Shown here: in pieces, positions 1 through 7,244 of the stretch
Layout of the letters: every line of letters begins with the position of its first letter
Numbering within the stretch: the stretch's first letter is position 1
NCBI GenBank assembly: GCA_001563885.1
Contig: LKMM01000023.1
Span: forward strand, 1-16,143
Length of the DNA: 16,143 nt
Origin: Natrialbaceae archaeon B1-Br10_E2g27
Lineage (GTDB): Archaea > Halobacteriota > Halobacteria > Halobacteriales > Natrialbaceae
Reading direction: 5' to 3'
Position numbers and translations under genes: made by a program
The notes under the pieces: model-generated
Told to the model about the DNA's origin: nothing
The model's input: only the letters and a program-made list of their open reading frames with translations
Database searches by the model: none

Positions 1-528
1 CGAGACGCGTCGTCTGAGGTGGGCCCAGTCGTCGTCGTCTGCGGGGTCGGGCGTGATCGTCCAGCCGCGGATACTCACGAGCGTCGGGGCCTCCTCCCGG
101 TGGCGGACGTACGAACACGTCGAGTCGACGCCGCCGGTAAACAACAACGCGCTCTGTCCGCCTGCCCCGTCCGTGGCGGCCTTGGATACGGGTGGTGGGG
201 TGTCGACCGTCTCTTTGGCATACAGCGTCCCGCCCTCGAAAAAGTCATACAGCTCAAACAGCGTCTCTTTGACCGCACAAAGTGCGTGGGCAAACGTCTC
301 GTCGACCGTCTCGACGTAGACGTCCCCACCGGCGGCCCACGCGACCGGACAGACGTTTGCGAGCACCGGAATCGAACGAATCGCCTCGGGAACGTCCTCG
401 ATTGGCCGGTCGTAGCTGACCCGAAATGGGTCGCCGGTACAAAATCGCTCGAGTTCACCCGAGGGGTGTAACTCACACTCGAGGGTCGATCCGTCGGCGA
501 CGATTCGGCCGATGCGTATCCGCGACAT
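1..528 (-). CDS. PP-loop-like ATP-binding protein, N-terminal part (cut by left edge)
   Basis: The reading frame is open from an ATG at 528-526 to the left edge, giving 176 residues with acidic haloarchaeal composition and normal codon use. An N-terminal domain of about 125 residues precedes a hydrophobic strand and the motif LLFTGGVDST (residues 128-137). This resembles the SGGxDS pyrophosphate-binding loop of N-type ATP pyrophosphatases (asparagine synthase, QueC and related enzymes), which adenylate a carboxylate or nucleobase. A Thr replaces the usual first Ser. The N-terminal domain is not one I recognise. The catalytic remainder lies beyond the window, so the substrate cannot be told. 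It is divergent from the membrane protein at 822, and its location beside surface-polymer-type genes would fit amidation or activation of a sugar or amino-acid building block; that is inference. The gene is certain, the family moderately so. Confidence 0.75.
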   Translation of the reverse strand, partial: MSRIRIGRIVADGSTLECELHPSGELERFCTGDPFRVSYDRPIEDVPEAIRSIPVLANVCPVAWAAGGDVYVETVDETFAHALCAVKETLFELYDFFEGGTLYAKETVDTPPPVSKAATDGAGGQSALLFTGGVDSTCSYVRHREEAPTLVSIRGWTITPDPADDDDWAHLRRRVS

Positions 529-561
529 GGACGGTTGTCGACTCGAACGCCCACGGCCGCC

Positions 562-569
562 TACAAAAA
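562..569 (-). promoter_or_regulatory. Possible TATA box for the PP-loop gene
   Basis: On the minus strand this reads TTTTTGTA, the most AT-rich stretch upstream of the ATG at 528. Its centre lies 37 bp before the start codon, so transcription starting about 25 bp downstream would give a leader of roughly 10 nt. It is a weak match and was placed by position only. Confidence 0.25.
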
Positions 570-738
570 CAGTTGGTCCCGTTGACTGGACAGCTGTGTT
601 GAATGCCATCCGTACTGTGGTAGATTCGTTGGCTGCTGTCCGGTGTGACCAGCCACTGCTGGCACCTGTCACTGTATGCTGTCCGTACCGTCGAGTGTGT
701 TCGTAGTCGACGTTCCGCGATACCGGCTGATAAGTACT

Positions 739-746
739 CTATAACA
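739..746 (+). promoter_or_regulatory. TATA-like box upstream of the mini-ORF and membrane protein
   Basis: TCTATAAC stands out in an AT-rich patch at 736-750. Archaeal transcription usually starts about 25 bp downstream of the box centre, here near 768, which is about ten bases before the ATG of a 15-codon open frame at 778 and about 54 bases before the membrane-protein ATG at 822. The rest of the 529-821 gap shows no longer open frame with coding character. Confidence 0.4.
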
Positions 747-777
747 AATTCGATCGCACCCGTTGTGCGCTCAACGA

Positions 778-825
778 ATGCGACTAGCCGAGACAGCACT
801 CGAGAGTGCGTTGGAGGGGCGATGA
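778..825 (+). CDS. Possible 15-residue leader ORF overlapping the membrane-protein start
   Basis: An ATG at 778 opens a 15-codon frame encoding MRLAETALESALEGR, ending in TGA at 823-825. The stop overlaps the ATG of the downstream membrane protein in the sequence ATGA, the arrangement typical of translational coupling. The start lies about 10 nt from the transcription start predicted from the TATA-like box at 739, so this frame could be the first one translated on a near-leaderless mRNA. The Shine-Dalgarno-like GGAGGGG of the next gene lies inside it. It could be chance: ATGA occurs often and the frame is short. No function is proposed for the peptide itself. Confidence 0.3.
   Translation: MRLAETALESALEGR
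813..819 (+). promoter_or_regulatory. Ribosome binding site deciding the ATG at 822
   Basis: GGAGGGG lies two to four bases before the ATG at 822 and matches the anti-Shine-Dalgarno sequence of archaeal 16S rRNA. No other in-frame ATG lies nearby upstream, so it fixes the membrane-protein start. Many haloarchaeal genes lack such a site, which makes its presence informative. Confidence 0.5.
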
Positions 826-2618
826 GGCGGGCAACGCTCGAGGCGACGTTTACGCTGGGATACGTCGCGCTAGCGGTTGCAGTGTTCTATGCGCGTGCAA
901 ACCCTGCGACGAGTTACGAGTCGTCGGTATATGCGGGGACGCCGACGGCGGTCTGGGTCGGGTTCGCGTTCGCGATGGCGATCGCTATCGGGACGGTGCT
1001 CGTCTGTCGTGGGCGATATCAGGCGATTGCGATCGCACTGGGTGGGCTAGTCGTCACGTCGATCGTTAGCCTGCCGGTGATCCGTAACTACCGGTTTTCG
1101 GGGATGGGTGATGCGATGACCCACCTCGGCTGGACGCGGGATCTGGTCGACGGCGAACTTCTCGCTCACGAACTGTTCTATCCTGCCGTCCACTCCCTCG
1201 GAGGGACGTTTCATTACCTCGGTGGAATTCCAGTCGAACGATCGTTGCTGTTTCTGATCCCGATTCTGTTCGTGTCCTTCGTGATCTTCGTGCCACTCAT
1301 AGTCAGGGATCTTTCGGGGAACGCACTGGCAGTCGGATTCGCGGCGATCGTCTCCTGGATGGTCCTGCCGATCAACAACATTGCAACGCATATGGGCGTT
1401 CACACCAACTCGAATGCCCTATTTCTCGTCCCCGTGGTGTTGTTTTCGTTCGTCGCGTACATGCGCCGGGACCCAGGCGACGATCGCTTGCCGTTTGGTA
1501 TCTCTCCGTTTAGCGCTCTGATTTATCTCACCGGCTTTGCCCTCCTGTTGGTCCATCCACAGCAGATGATCAACGTCGTCGTCCTCTTTGGGGCGATCGG
1601 TGCCGTACAGTTTCTCGCCCGGTATCGGTTCGCGGACCATCCGATCGTCGACCACCCGACGACGTACGTACAGACGTTCGTGCTGGGGACGATCTTTACC
1701 GTCTGGGCGGTGACGAACGACCGGTTCAGAAACGCCGTCGTCGGCCTCGTCGAGGGGCTGTTCGCCGAGGATGTTGGGGCGGCCGCCGAGGTCGACGAAC
1801 GGGATGCTGCGTTGACGGAAATCGGCGGCAGTCTCGGCGAACTCTTCATCGTGATGTTCGTCGAAGCAGCGCTTATCGCCGCCGCCGTCGGGCTGTTTAT
1901 CCTCGCGACCTGGCTTGGATGGACCCGCGTCGACCGAGAGCTGTCGGCGTTTATCACGTATTTCGGCGTCGGGTTGCTCCCACTCGGGGCGATGTTCGTC
2001 GTCTACTTCGTGGGGACGCCGACGATGGCGTTCCGGCAGGTTGGCTTTATTTTCGTCGTCGTGACGATTCTTGCAGGCATCACACTGGCACACCTCTTTG
2101 GCTGGCTCTCGAGTGTTATTACGAGGCCGGGAGCGAACACGGTCGCCTCGCTTACCCTCGGTGTGTTTCTCGTCCTCGGGCTGATGACCGTCTATGCCTC
2201 GCCGATGATGTACGACCCCGGCCAGCACGTAACTGACGAGACGATGGGCGGCTACGAGTCGACACTCACCAACGGGGTCGAAGATCGCCCCATCGTCGGA
2301 CTCGGATACGACCCGTTCCGGTTCGACCACGCGATCAACGGACTCGAGGGTGAAGAAGTCCTCACCGGCGCGACGGCAGCAAGCGGTGAAGCAGATCACG
2401 AACAACTCGCCGCCGGCAACTACAGCGGTGCCTACAACGACGTCGATCACTACCTGATCGTCACCGCCTACGACGTCACCCGCGAAATCGGGGTGTACAA
2501 CGAACTTTACTACACCGAAGCCTCCCTCGAGGCGATCGAATACGACGAGACGACGAACAAAGTCATCTCGAACGGTGAGTACGAAAAATACGACGTGCGG
2601 GCGACAACTGACGACTAA
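822..2618 (+). CDS. Polytopic membrane protein, GT-C glycosyltransferase-like
   Basis: The protein has 598 residues from the ATG at 822, which has a good upstream GGAGGGG. It contains about 13 hydrophobic segments (roughly residues 8-24, 43-62, 67-86, 142-162, 168-185, 200-214, 228-245, 249-265, 282-297, 340-363, 376-396, 405-426, 440-459) and a hydrophilic C-terminal domain of about 140 residues. The first large loop holds GMGDAMTHLGWTRDLVDG (residues 94-111) followed by FYPAVH. An acidic residue plus His in the first extracytoplasmic loop is the hallmark of GT-C enzymes, which transfer sugars from lipid carriers on the outer face of the membrane. By this topology it probably adds or polymerises glycan at the cell surface; donor and acceptor are unknown. 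It is convergent with the acyltransferase/phosphodiesterase pair. It could alternatively be a polymer transporter or ligase. The membrane topology is clear; the GT-C assignment is inference from the loop and topology. Confidence 0.7.
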   Translation: MRRATLEATFTLGYVALAVAVFYARANPATSYESSVYAGTPTAVWVGFAFAMAIAIGTVLVCRGRYQAIAIALGGLVVTSIVSLPVIRNYRFSGMGDAMTHLGWTRDLVDGELLAHELFYPAVHSLGGTFHYLGGIPVERSLLFLIPILFVSFVIFVPLIVRDLSGNALAVGFAAIVSWMVLPINNIATHMGVHTNSNALFLVPVVLFSFVAYMRRDPGDDRLPFGISPFSALIYLTGFALLLVHPQQMINVVVLFGAIGAVQFLARYRFADHPIVDHPTTYVQTFVLGTIFTVWAVTNDRFRNAVVGLVEGLFAEDVGAAAEVDERDAALTEIGGSLGELFIVMFVEAALIAAAVGLFILATWLGWTRVDRELSAFITYFGVGLLPLGAMFVVYFVGTPTMAFRQVGFIFVVVTILAGITLAHLFGWLSSVITRPGANTVASLTLGVFLVLGLMTVYASPMMYDPGQHVTDETMGGYESTLTNGVEDRPIVGLGYDPFRFDHAINGLEGEEVLTGATAASGEADHEQLAAGNYSGAYNDVDHYLIVTAYDVTREIGVYNELYYTEASLEAIEYDETTNKVISNGEYEKYDVRATTDD

Positions 2619-2692
2619 TCATCTGAGGTCGAGGAGAAAACCTACGAGTTCAGTCGTGTAGCGGATGTCACGACGTGCGGGAAACGGTGTCC

Positions 2693-3703
2693 TTACCGTA
2701 GTTTCCGGTAGCGGTCGACGACGACATCCAGGCCGAACGTGCCGGCGGTGATCTCGAAGTGAATCTCGAGTCGGGGGTTGAATTTTGCCTTGTACCGGTT
2801 GATACTCGGGACGCCCGCGCCCACCATGTCGTAGCGTTCGATGCCGGCTTCGAGTCCATCGCGCATGACGTGCCAGTCGAGGACGTCGTTGATCGCCAGG
2901 TCGACGTCTGCGTCGGGTTTGACGCCGCCTTGCCACCGGTAGCGGGTCCGATCCGATTCGACGACGAGGATGCCTCCCTGGAACTCGCCGTCGACGCGAC
3001 AGACGTATGGCCGCAGCGAGCCGTCGGGTAACCGTTCGTAGGCTCGCCGAGCGAACGACTCGCTCAGGTGAAATGGTCGACCCTGATTCTCGTATCGGGC
3101 GGCGACCTGATCGACAATGCGCCCGACGTCGTCGGCGGTGCCTTCCTCGATGACGTACGTCTCCTCGTCTGCGTTTCGAACGTTGCTCCGGGCATCGCTG
3201 CTGAACCGACTCAACAACTCGTCTTCGGTACAATCCATGTCGACGACGTACGTATAGCCGGGACAGACGTCGTACTCGTTCCAGACGAACGGCCGAACGT
3301 CATCGAACTCCGCCGCGACGAACTTCGTGTACATCGGCGACAGTTCCTCGTCGATCCACTCGAGACAGCCGTCCAGAAAGCGTTTGATCCGCCGGTCGGC
3401 CTTTCGCTGTTTGAGTTTGTCGACGTTCAACACGGCGGGGCCGAGATACGGCGACCACGACCGCGGTGCAGGCGAAAAAGCCCCGGCGATCGGCCCTCGC
3501 CGGTACTCGAAGAGCGGAAAGATGCCGACGGCTTCCTGTCCTTTAAATCCTGCAAGCAAGTGCAGCCTCGTGTCGGTATCGTCCGCCTGCAACCGGAGCG
3601 CTTCCGCCCGGAAAAACGGGTTCGTCCCATCCGACCGGTCGACGTATCTGTTCCACTCCTCTGTGTCCGTCCGTGGGTCAAACACCCGTATCTCGACGCT
3701 CAT
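2693..3703 (-). CDS. FemAB/GNAT-like acyltransferase
   Basis: A 336-residue soluble protein with an ATG start 13 bp after the stop of the phosphodiesterase gene, so the two are very probably one operon. It has the layout of the FemAB-like (BioF2-like) acetyltransferase fold: an N-terminal NPFF.AEALR stretch, then FSSDARSNVRNADEE (residues 167-181), and a C-terminal half with QGGILVVESDRTRYRWQGGV (residues 242-261), DVLDWHVMRDGLEAGIERYD and INRYKAKFNP (residues 301-310). The last part corresponds to the YDFGG...FKxxFG element of this superfamily. These enzymes transfer an acyl or aminoacyl group to an amine or hydroxyl of cell-wall or polysaccharide precursors, or tailor sugars. No signal peptide is present, so it acts in the cytoplasm. 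The exact donor (acetyl-CoA or aminoacyl-tRNA) cannot be read from sequence. It is convergent with the membrane protein ending at 2618. The 74-bp gap between them holds only a 12-base repeat of ACGACGTGCGGG (2590 and 2670) and no clear terminator. Confidence 0.8.
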   Translation of the reverse strand: MSVEIRVFDPRTDTEEWNRYVDRSDGTNPFFRAEALRLQADDTDTRLHLLAGFKGQEAVGIFPLFEYRRGPIAGAFSPAPRSWSPYLGPAVLNVDKLKQRKADRRIKRFLDGCLEWIDEELSPMYTKFVAAEFDDVRPFVWNEYDVCPGYTYVVDMDCTEDELLSRFSSDARSNVRNADEETYVIEEGTADDVGRIVDQVAARYENQGRPFHLSESFARRAYERLPDGSLRPYVCRVDGEFQGGILVVESDRTRYRWQGGVKPDADVDLAINDVLDWHVMRDGLEAGIERYDMVGAGVPSINRYKAKFNPRLEIHFEITAGTFGLDVVVDRYRKLR

Positions 3704-3716
3704 GCGTGTCCCCCGT

Positions 3717-5345
3717 TCATAGATATCCGAGATCGGAGAGTCGATCCTCGACCGTGCTATCGTCGGTCACAACGGCTGGCTCGGCCTCGTAGGCCGGATA
3801 CTCGACGACTTCCGTTTCCTCGACGATTGGCAACGCCCGGCCGTCCATTTCGGCGTCGATCGGAACGTCGTAGGCCGAACAGATCGTCGGCGCGATATCG
3901 AAGATGGTCGCACCTGCCTCCTCGAGTGAGACGCGTTCATCGAACGCCGGCCCCACCGCGGCGACGACGCCTGTCCGCTTGTGGTTCCACGATTCCATCG
4001 GCTCGCCGAACGTCCCTTGCCCAAGGCTCTCAGTAACGGCGACATCGAACGCAGCAGGGACAGTGACGATGTCGGGGGCGTCCTCGAGAGCCGGCCCCTC
4101 GAAGTAGGTCTCTCGGGGTTCGACGGCCTCGAACACCGCCTCGCCGTCTGGCGTCTGTACCTCCCGGAGCTCCTCGATGAGTTCCGTGCGGAACTCGTCG
4201 TACGCCGTGGGCGAGACGACTCCCGCTGGCTCACGCCCCTCGAGGTTGATCCGCAAGCCGAGTTCGCTTTTCGAGCGCATATAGACCCGCGAGTTCGGAA
4301 AGTCGACCTGTTCACTCGCCGCTCGAATCAGCCCGTTCGGGACGCGTCTCCCGATGGGCTCTTTCAGGCCGACCCGATCGAGTGTGGCGGCGACTCGCTG
4401 GGTCGTGATACCGACCGAGGCGGCGACGTTCATCGCCCGCTCGAGTGAGCCCACCTCGCGGTCGCCGGCGTCCTCGCCGTCTAACAGGTCGTTCTCCCAG
4501 GCGGTCGTCCAGTTTGGCATCCCCTCACCGCCGCGCTGGGCTACGAGGTCACCGCGGTCACGGAGATACTCGTTGATCCTGAACTCGGGGCCTGACACCG
4601 GGCCGATACCGTGGTCGCTGACGACGAGGACGTTCTCCGGATCTGTGGCCTCGATCGTCTCGGCGACCTGTCGGTCGACGGCCTCGTAGACGGCCTCGAT
4701 GGCGCGTTTGTCCCCAGGACGGTCGTGAAAGACGCTGTCTGTCTGTTGGAACTGGAGGAAGCCAAAATCGGGCTCGAACCGCCGACAGAGATACCGAAAC
4801 GCCGTCCCACGACACTCGACCGTCCGCTGGTAGCTTTCGATCGACCTGTCGGGTTCGTCGCCGCTCCGTGGATACACCCGGTAGTCGCCACAGGCGAGTG
4901 TCACGTCCTCGAGGATCCCCTCGGGATGACAGGCTGGCTCTTCAGGGGCAGTCATCCCCGGGATCAACGCACCGTCGAACGCCCGCGGCGGGTGGGTGAC
5001 GGGGACGTTGACGACGACACTCGAGTAGCCGTGATCGGAGAGCAGTTCCCAGATTGGACGGGCGTCGACGTGAGTGGCGTTGACGACGTCCCACTCGTAG
5101 CCATCGAAACTGAGAAAATCGTAGATGCCGTGTTTACCGGGATTTTTTCCCGTACAGAGTGATGGCCATGCACTCGCCGTCCACGGTGGGATCTGGGACT
5201 CGAGGGGGCCGGCCGTCCCGGACTCGAATAGCCGCCGGAGCGTCGGCGTTACCCCCGACTCGAAAAGCGGCTCGAGGATCGGCCGGCAAGCGGCGTCGAG
5301 TCCGACGACGAGCACACGCATCGATTCGTCGGTCGACTGGTTCAT
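3717..5345 (-). CDS. Alkaline phosphatase superfamily phosphodiesterase (type I PDE/NPP-like)
   Basis: The protein has 542 residues from the ATG at 5345, chosen because a TATA-like box lies 25-35 bp upstream; the frame could be extended upstream only with a TTG that lies inside that box. A full set of AP-superfamily metal ligands is visible: Asp17 (VVGLDAA), nucleophile Thr56 (PPWTASAWPSLCTGKNPGKHG), Asp203 and His207 (QTDSVFHD), Asp244-His245 (VVSDHG) and His455 (NHKRTG). Thr as nucleophile and the TGKNPGKHGIYDF context point to the nucleotide pyrophosphatase/phosphodiesterase branch. It would use two divalent metals to hydrolyse or transfer a phosphate ester. No signal peptide or membrane segment is seen, so it looks cytoplasmic. 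It is the first gene of an operon with the acyltransferase. Haloarchaeal members are often found among glycan biosynthesis genes, which suits a role in processing nucleotide sugars or phosphodiester-linked polymer units; the substrate is unknown. Confidence 0.85.
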   Translation of the reverse strand: MNQSTDESMRVLVVGLDAACRPILEPLFESGVTPTLRRLFESGTAGPLESQIPPWTASAWPSLCTGKNPGKHGIYDFLSFDGYEWDVVNATHVDARPIWELLSDHGYSSVVVNVPVTHPPRAFDGALIPGMTAPEEPACHPEGILEDVTLACGDYRVYPRSGDEPDRSIESYQRTVECRGTAFRYLCRRFEPDFGFLQFQQTDSVFHDRPGDKRAIEAVYEAVDRQVAETIEATDPENVLVVSDHGIGPVSGPEFRINEYLRDRGDLVAQRGGEGMPNWTTAWENDLLDGEDAGDREVGSLERAMNVAASVGITTQRVAATLDRVGLKEPIGRRVPNGLIRAASEQVDFPNSRVYMRSKSELGLRINLEGREPAGVVSPTAYDEFRTELIEELREVQTPDGEAVFEAVEPRETYFEGPALEDAPDIVTVPAAFDVAVTESLGQGTFGEPMESWNHKRTGVVAAVGPAFDERVSLEEAGATIFDIAPTICSAYDVPIDAEMDGRALPIVEETEVVEYPAYEAEPAVVTDDSTVEDRLSDLGYL

Positions 5346-5373
5346 ATCCGTCGGTGGGGGGCTGTGGGCTTTG

Positions 5374-5390
5374 TTATACAAACGCTTTAG
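5374..5390 (-). promoter_or_regulatory. Promoter of the phosphodiesterase operon
   Basis: On the minus strand the segment reads CTAAAGCGTTTGTATAA, with a purine-rich BRE-like part followed by a TATA-like TTTGTATAA. The box centre is about 33 bp before the ATG at 5345, giving an expected leader of about eight bases. The left-end hairpin of the insertion sequence begins at 5400, only about ten bases beyond the BRE. Confidence 0.45.
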
Positions 5391-5399
5391 AAGAATGCA

Positions 5400-5479
5400 G
5401 GCGCTAAGCCCCCTCCCTCAAGGAGCACCGCAGTCCGCGCCAGCGGACAAGGAGCGCAGTAGGGAGGGGATACAGCGCC
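5400..5479 (+). repeat. Left-end subterminal hairpin of the IS605 element
   Basis: Nested complementary arms are visible: GGCGCT (5400-5405) with AGCGCC (5474-5479), CCCCTCCCT (5410-5418) with AGGGAGGGG (5461-5469), and GTCCGC (5433-5438) with GCGGAC (5443-5448) around a GCCA loop. In this family such structures in single-stranded DNA are bound by the TnpA dimer and position the cleavage site, which lies 5' of the hairpin at the left end. About 95 bp with no clear function separate it from tnpA. Confidence 0.75.
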
Positions 5480-5574
5480 GTCATCGTCTTCCATTCATTG
5501 TTCTATTCCCGACCCACAGGCCCACGCAGTCGTAACTTCTTTCTACTAGGCTCTACAAATATTGACTGAACCCA

Positions 5575-5979
5575 ATGGAGTACGACCTCGACACGGGAGC
5601 GCACTCGGTGTATTCACTCCACTACCACCTGATACTCACTACCAAGTATCGGCGTGGTGTGCTCACCGAGGCGCGAACCCAATTCATTCGCGGGGTCATC
5701 GAGGGGTTCGCGGACAAGTACGGTGTCACACTGACCAATCTCGACGGTGAAGACGACCACGTTCACATCCTGTTCCGGGCTGAACCAACCACAGACCTCG
5801 TGAAGTTCATCAACACCGTCAAAGGCGCAACTGCTCGACGCATCCGCAACGAGTACGAGGATGAACTCAAAACTGACCTCTGGGGCGACTCATTCTGGAA
5901 CGACTCGTACTGTCTCATTTCGACAGGACAAGTCTCACTGGATGTGTTGAAAGAGTACGTCGAAGACCAACGAGCATGA
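5575..5979 (+). CDS. tnpA: IS200/IS605 family transposase TnpA (HUH/Y1)
   Basis: A 134-residue protein of normal length for single-domain Y1 transposases. The HUH metal-binding motif is DHVHILF with His62 and His64, and the catalytic tyrosine is Tyr128 in LKEYVEDQ; the YSLHYHLILTTKYRRGVL start is also characteristic of the family. TnpA acts as a dimer on single-stranded DNA, cutting at both element ends through 5'-phosphotyrosine links and joining them to excise a circle, then inserting 3' of a short target motif. The stop overlaps the tnpB start (ATGA at 5976-5979), so the two genes are translationally coupled. AT-rich sequence at 5541-5564 could hold its promoter. No frameshift or missing residue is seen. 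Confidence 0.95.
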   Translation: MEYDLDTGAHSVYSLHYHLILTTKYRRGVLTEARTQFIRGVIEGFADKYGVTLTNLDGEDDHVHILFRAEPTTDLVKFINTVKGATARRIRNEYEDELKTDLWGDSFWNDSYCLISTGQVSLDVLKEYVEDQRA

Positions 5980-7244
5980 ACTACAACTACAGGTATCGCT
6001 TCAAGCCGACCGAAAACCAGCGTGAAACGCTGGACTACCACCGCGATACGTGTAGACAGCTCTACAACCACGCCCTGCACCGCTTCAACCAGATTCCCGA
6101 AGATGAGGGCACCGTCAAACAGCGTGTCCGGAAAATCCGTGACGAGCTTCCCGATCTCAAAGACTGGTGGGATGCACTCACCGATGTGTACTCGAAGGTG
6201 CTTCAGCCCACCGTTATGCAGATTGCGAAGAATATCAAACGTCTCGGACAACTCAAAGAGCGGGGCTACAAGGTTGGTGAGCTTCGGTGGAAGTCACCAC
6301 GGGAGTTTCGCAGTTTTACCTACAACCAGTCTGGCTTCGAACTCGACAAAAAGAGTGGTCAGACCGTGTTGTCGCTGTCGAAACTCGCAGATATTCCTAT
6401 CGAACTTCACCGACCGCTGCCTGACGATGCCACAGTCAAAGAAGTCACGCTCAAAAAAGAGAAAACCGGCGAGTGGTTTGCTATCTTCGGCATCGAGATG
6501 GACACAGAACCGCCAGCCAAGCCACCGCTAGCGGAGATTGGCACTGACGAGATGGTCGGGATTGACGTGGGGATTCTGAAGTATGCCCACGATACAGACG
6601 GCACAGCGGTCGAATCACTCGCCCTCTCAGAGGAACGCGAAAGGCTCGAACGAGAGCAGCGGAAACTCTCGCGCAAAGAGTACGAGTCGAACAACTGGCA
6701 GAAGCAACGTCGGCGTGTCGCTGAGTGCCATCTCGACATCAAGCGCAAGCGGCGTGACTTCCTGCACAAACTCTCGAACTATTACGCTCGGGAGTACGAG
6801 CTAGTCGCGGTCGAGAACCTCGACGTAAAAGGGATGCTCGAATCGCCGCGAAACAGCCGCAACACGGCGTCAGCGGCGTGGAGCACCTTTACCGATATGC
6901 TCGAAACGAAGTGTGAACGCGAAGGCACGCACTTCGTGGAGGTTGATCCAGATGGTACCACCAAAGAGTGTGCCAGCTGTGGTGTCGAAACCGACAAACC
7001 ACTGTGGGTGCGTGAGCACTCCTGTCCTGCCTGTGGCTTCGAGGCCGACAGAGACGCAAACGCGGCGTGGAATGTTCTTTCTCGCGGACTCACCAAACTA
7101 GGAGTGGGTCACTCCGAAGGTACGCCTGTGGAGACTGCGCTCCCTGCGGGAACTGCGGTTGTTCCTGCAAAGCGTGTCTTGGAAGCAGGAAGCCCCTGCC
7201 TCAAGGAACGAGCGGCTACGCCGCGAGTGAGTTGGCAGGGGTAG
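5976..7244 (+). CDS. tnpB: TnpB RNA-guided endonuclease of the IS605 element
   Basis: A 422-residue TnpB of full length. The N-terminal helix-turn-helix-like part begins YRYRFKPTENQRETL. The RuvC-type nuclease residues are present: Asp197 in GIDVGI, Glu280 in VAVENLD, and the final Asp in DRDANAAW (358-365). A zinc ribbon with Cys332/335 and Cys350/353 precedes the last motif. TnpB proteins, ancestral to Cas12, cut DNA matching a guide carried on a right-end RNA and next to a target-adjacent motif equal to the element's insertion motif, which helps the element persist at its donor site. The last residues, PCLKERAATPRVSWQG, are encoded within the right-end hairpin, so the C-terminal tail is probably a by-product of the overlapping DNA/RNA structure. 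The gene appears intact. Confidence 0.95.
   Translation: MNYNYRYRFKPTENQRETLDYHRDTCRQLYNHALHRFNQIPEDEGTVKQRVRKIRDELPDLKDWWDALTDVYSKVLQPTVMQIAKNIKRLGQLKERGYKVGELRWKSPREFRSFTYNQSGFELDKKSGQTVLSLSKLADIPIELHRPLPDDATVKEVTLKKEKTGEWFAIFGIEMDTEPPAKPPLAEIGTDEMVGIDVGILKYAHDTDGTAVESLALSEERERLEREQRKLSRKEYESNNWQKQRRRVAECHLDIKRKRRDFLHKLSNYYAREYELVAVENLDVKGMLESPRNSRNTASAAWSTFTDMLETKCEREGTHFVEVDPDGTTKECASCGVETDKPLWVREHSCPACGFEADRDANAAWNVLSRGLTKLGVGHSEGTPVETALPAGTAVVPAKRVLEAGSPCLKERAATPRVSWQG

Noticed and set aside
602..692. Two similar stretches around CCATCCGTACTGT and CTGTCCGTACCGT in the 529-821 gap
   Set aside because: Similarity is partial and only two copies occur; no array or operator logic was visible.
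1419..2450. A 343-codon open frame on the minus strand opposite the membrane protein
   Set aside because: Composition is full of Arg, His and Asp without domain logic, while the opposite strand encodes a clean multi-TM protein. It is a typical antisense shadow in GC-rich DNA.
2590..2681. A 12-base direct repeat ACGACGTGCGGG at 2590 and 2670
   Set aside because: One copy is coding and the other intergenic, with GC-rich common codon sequence; only two copies, so no repeat element was called.
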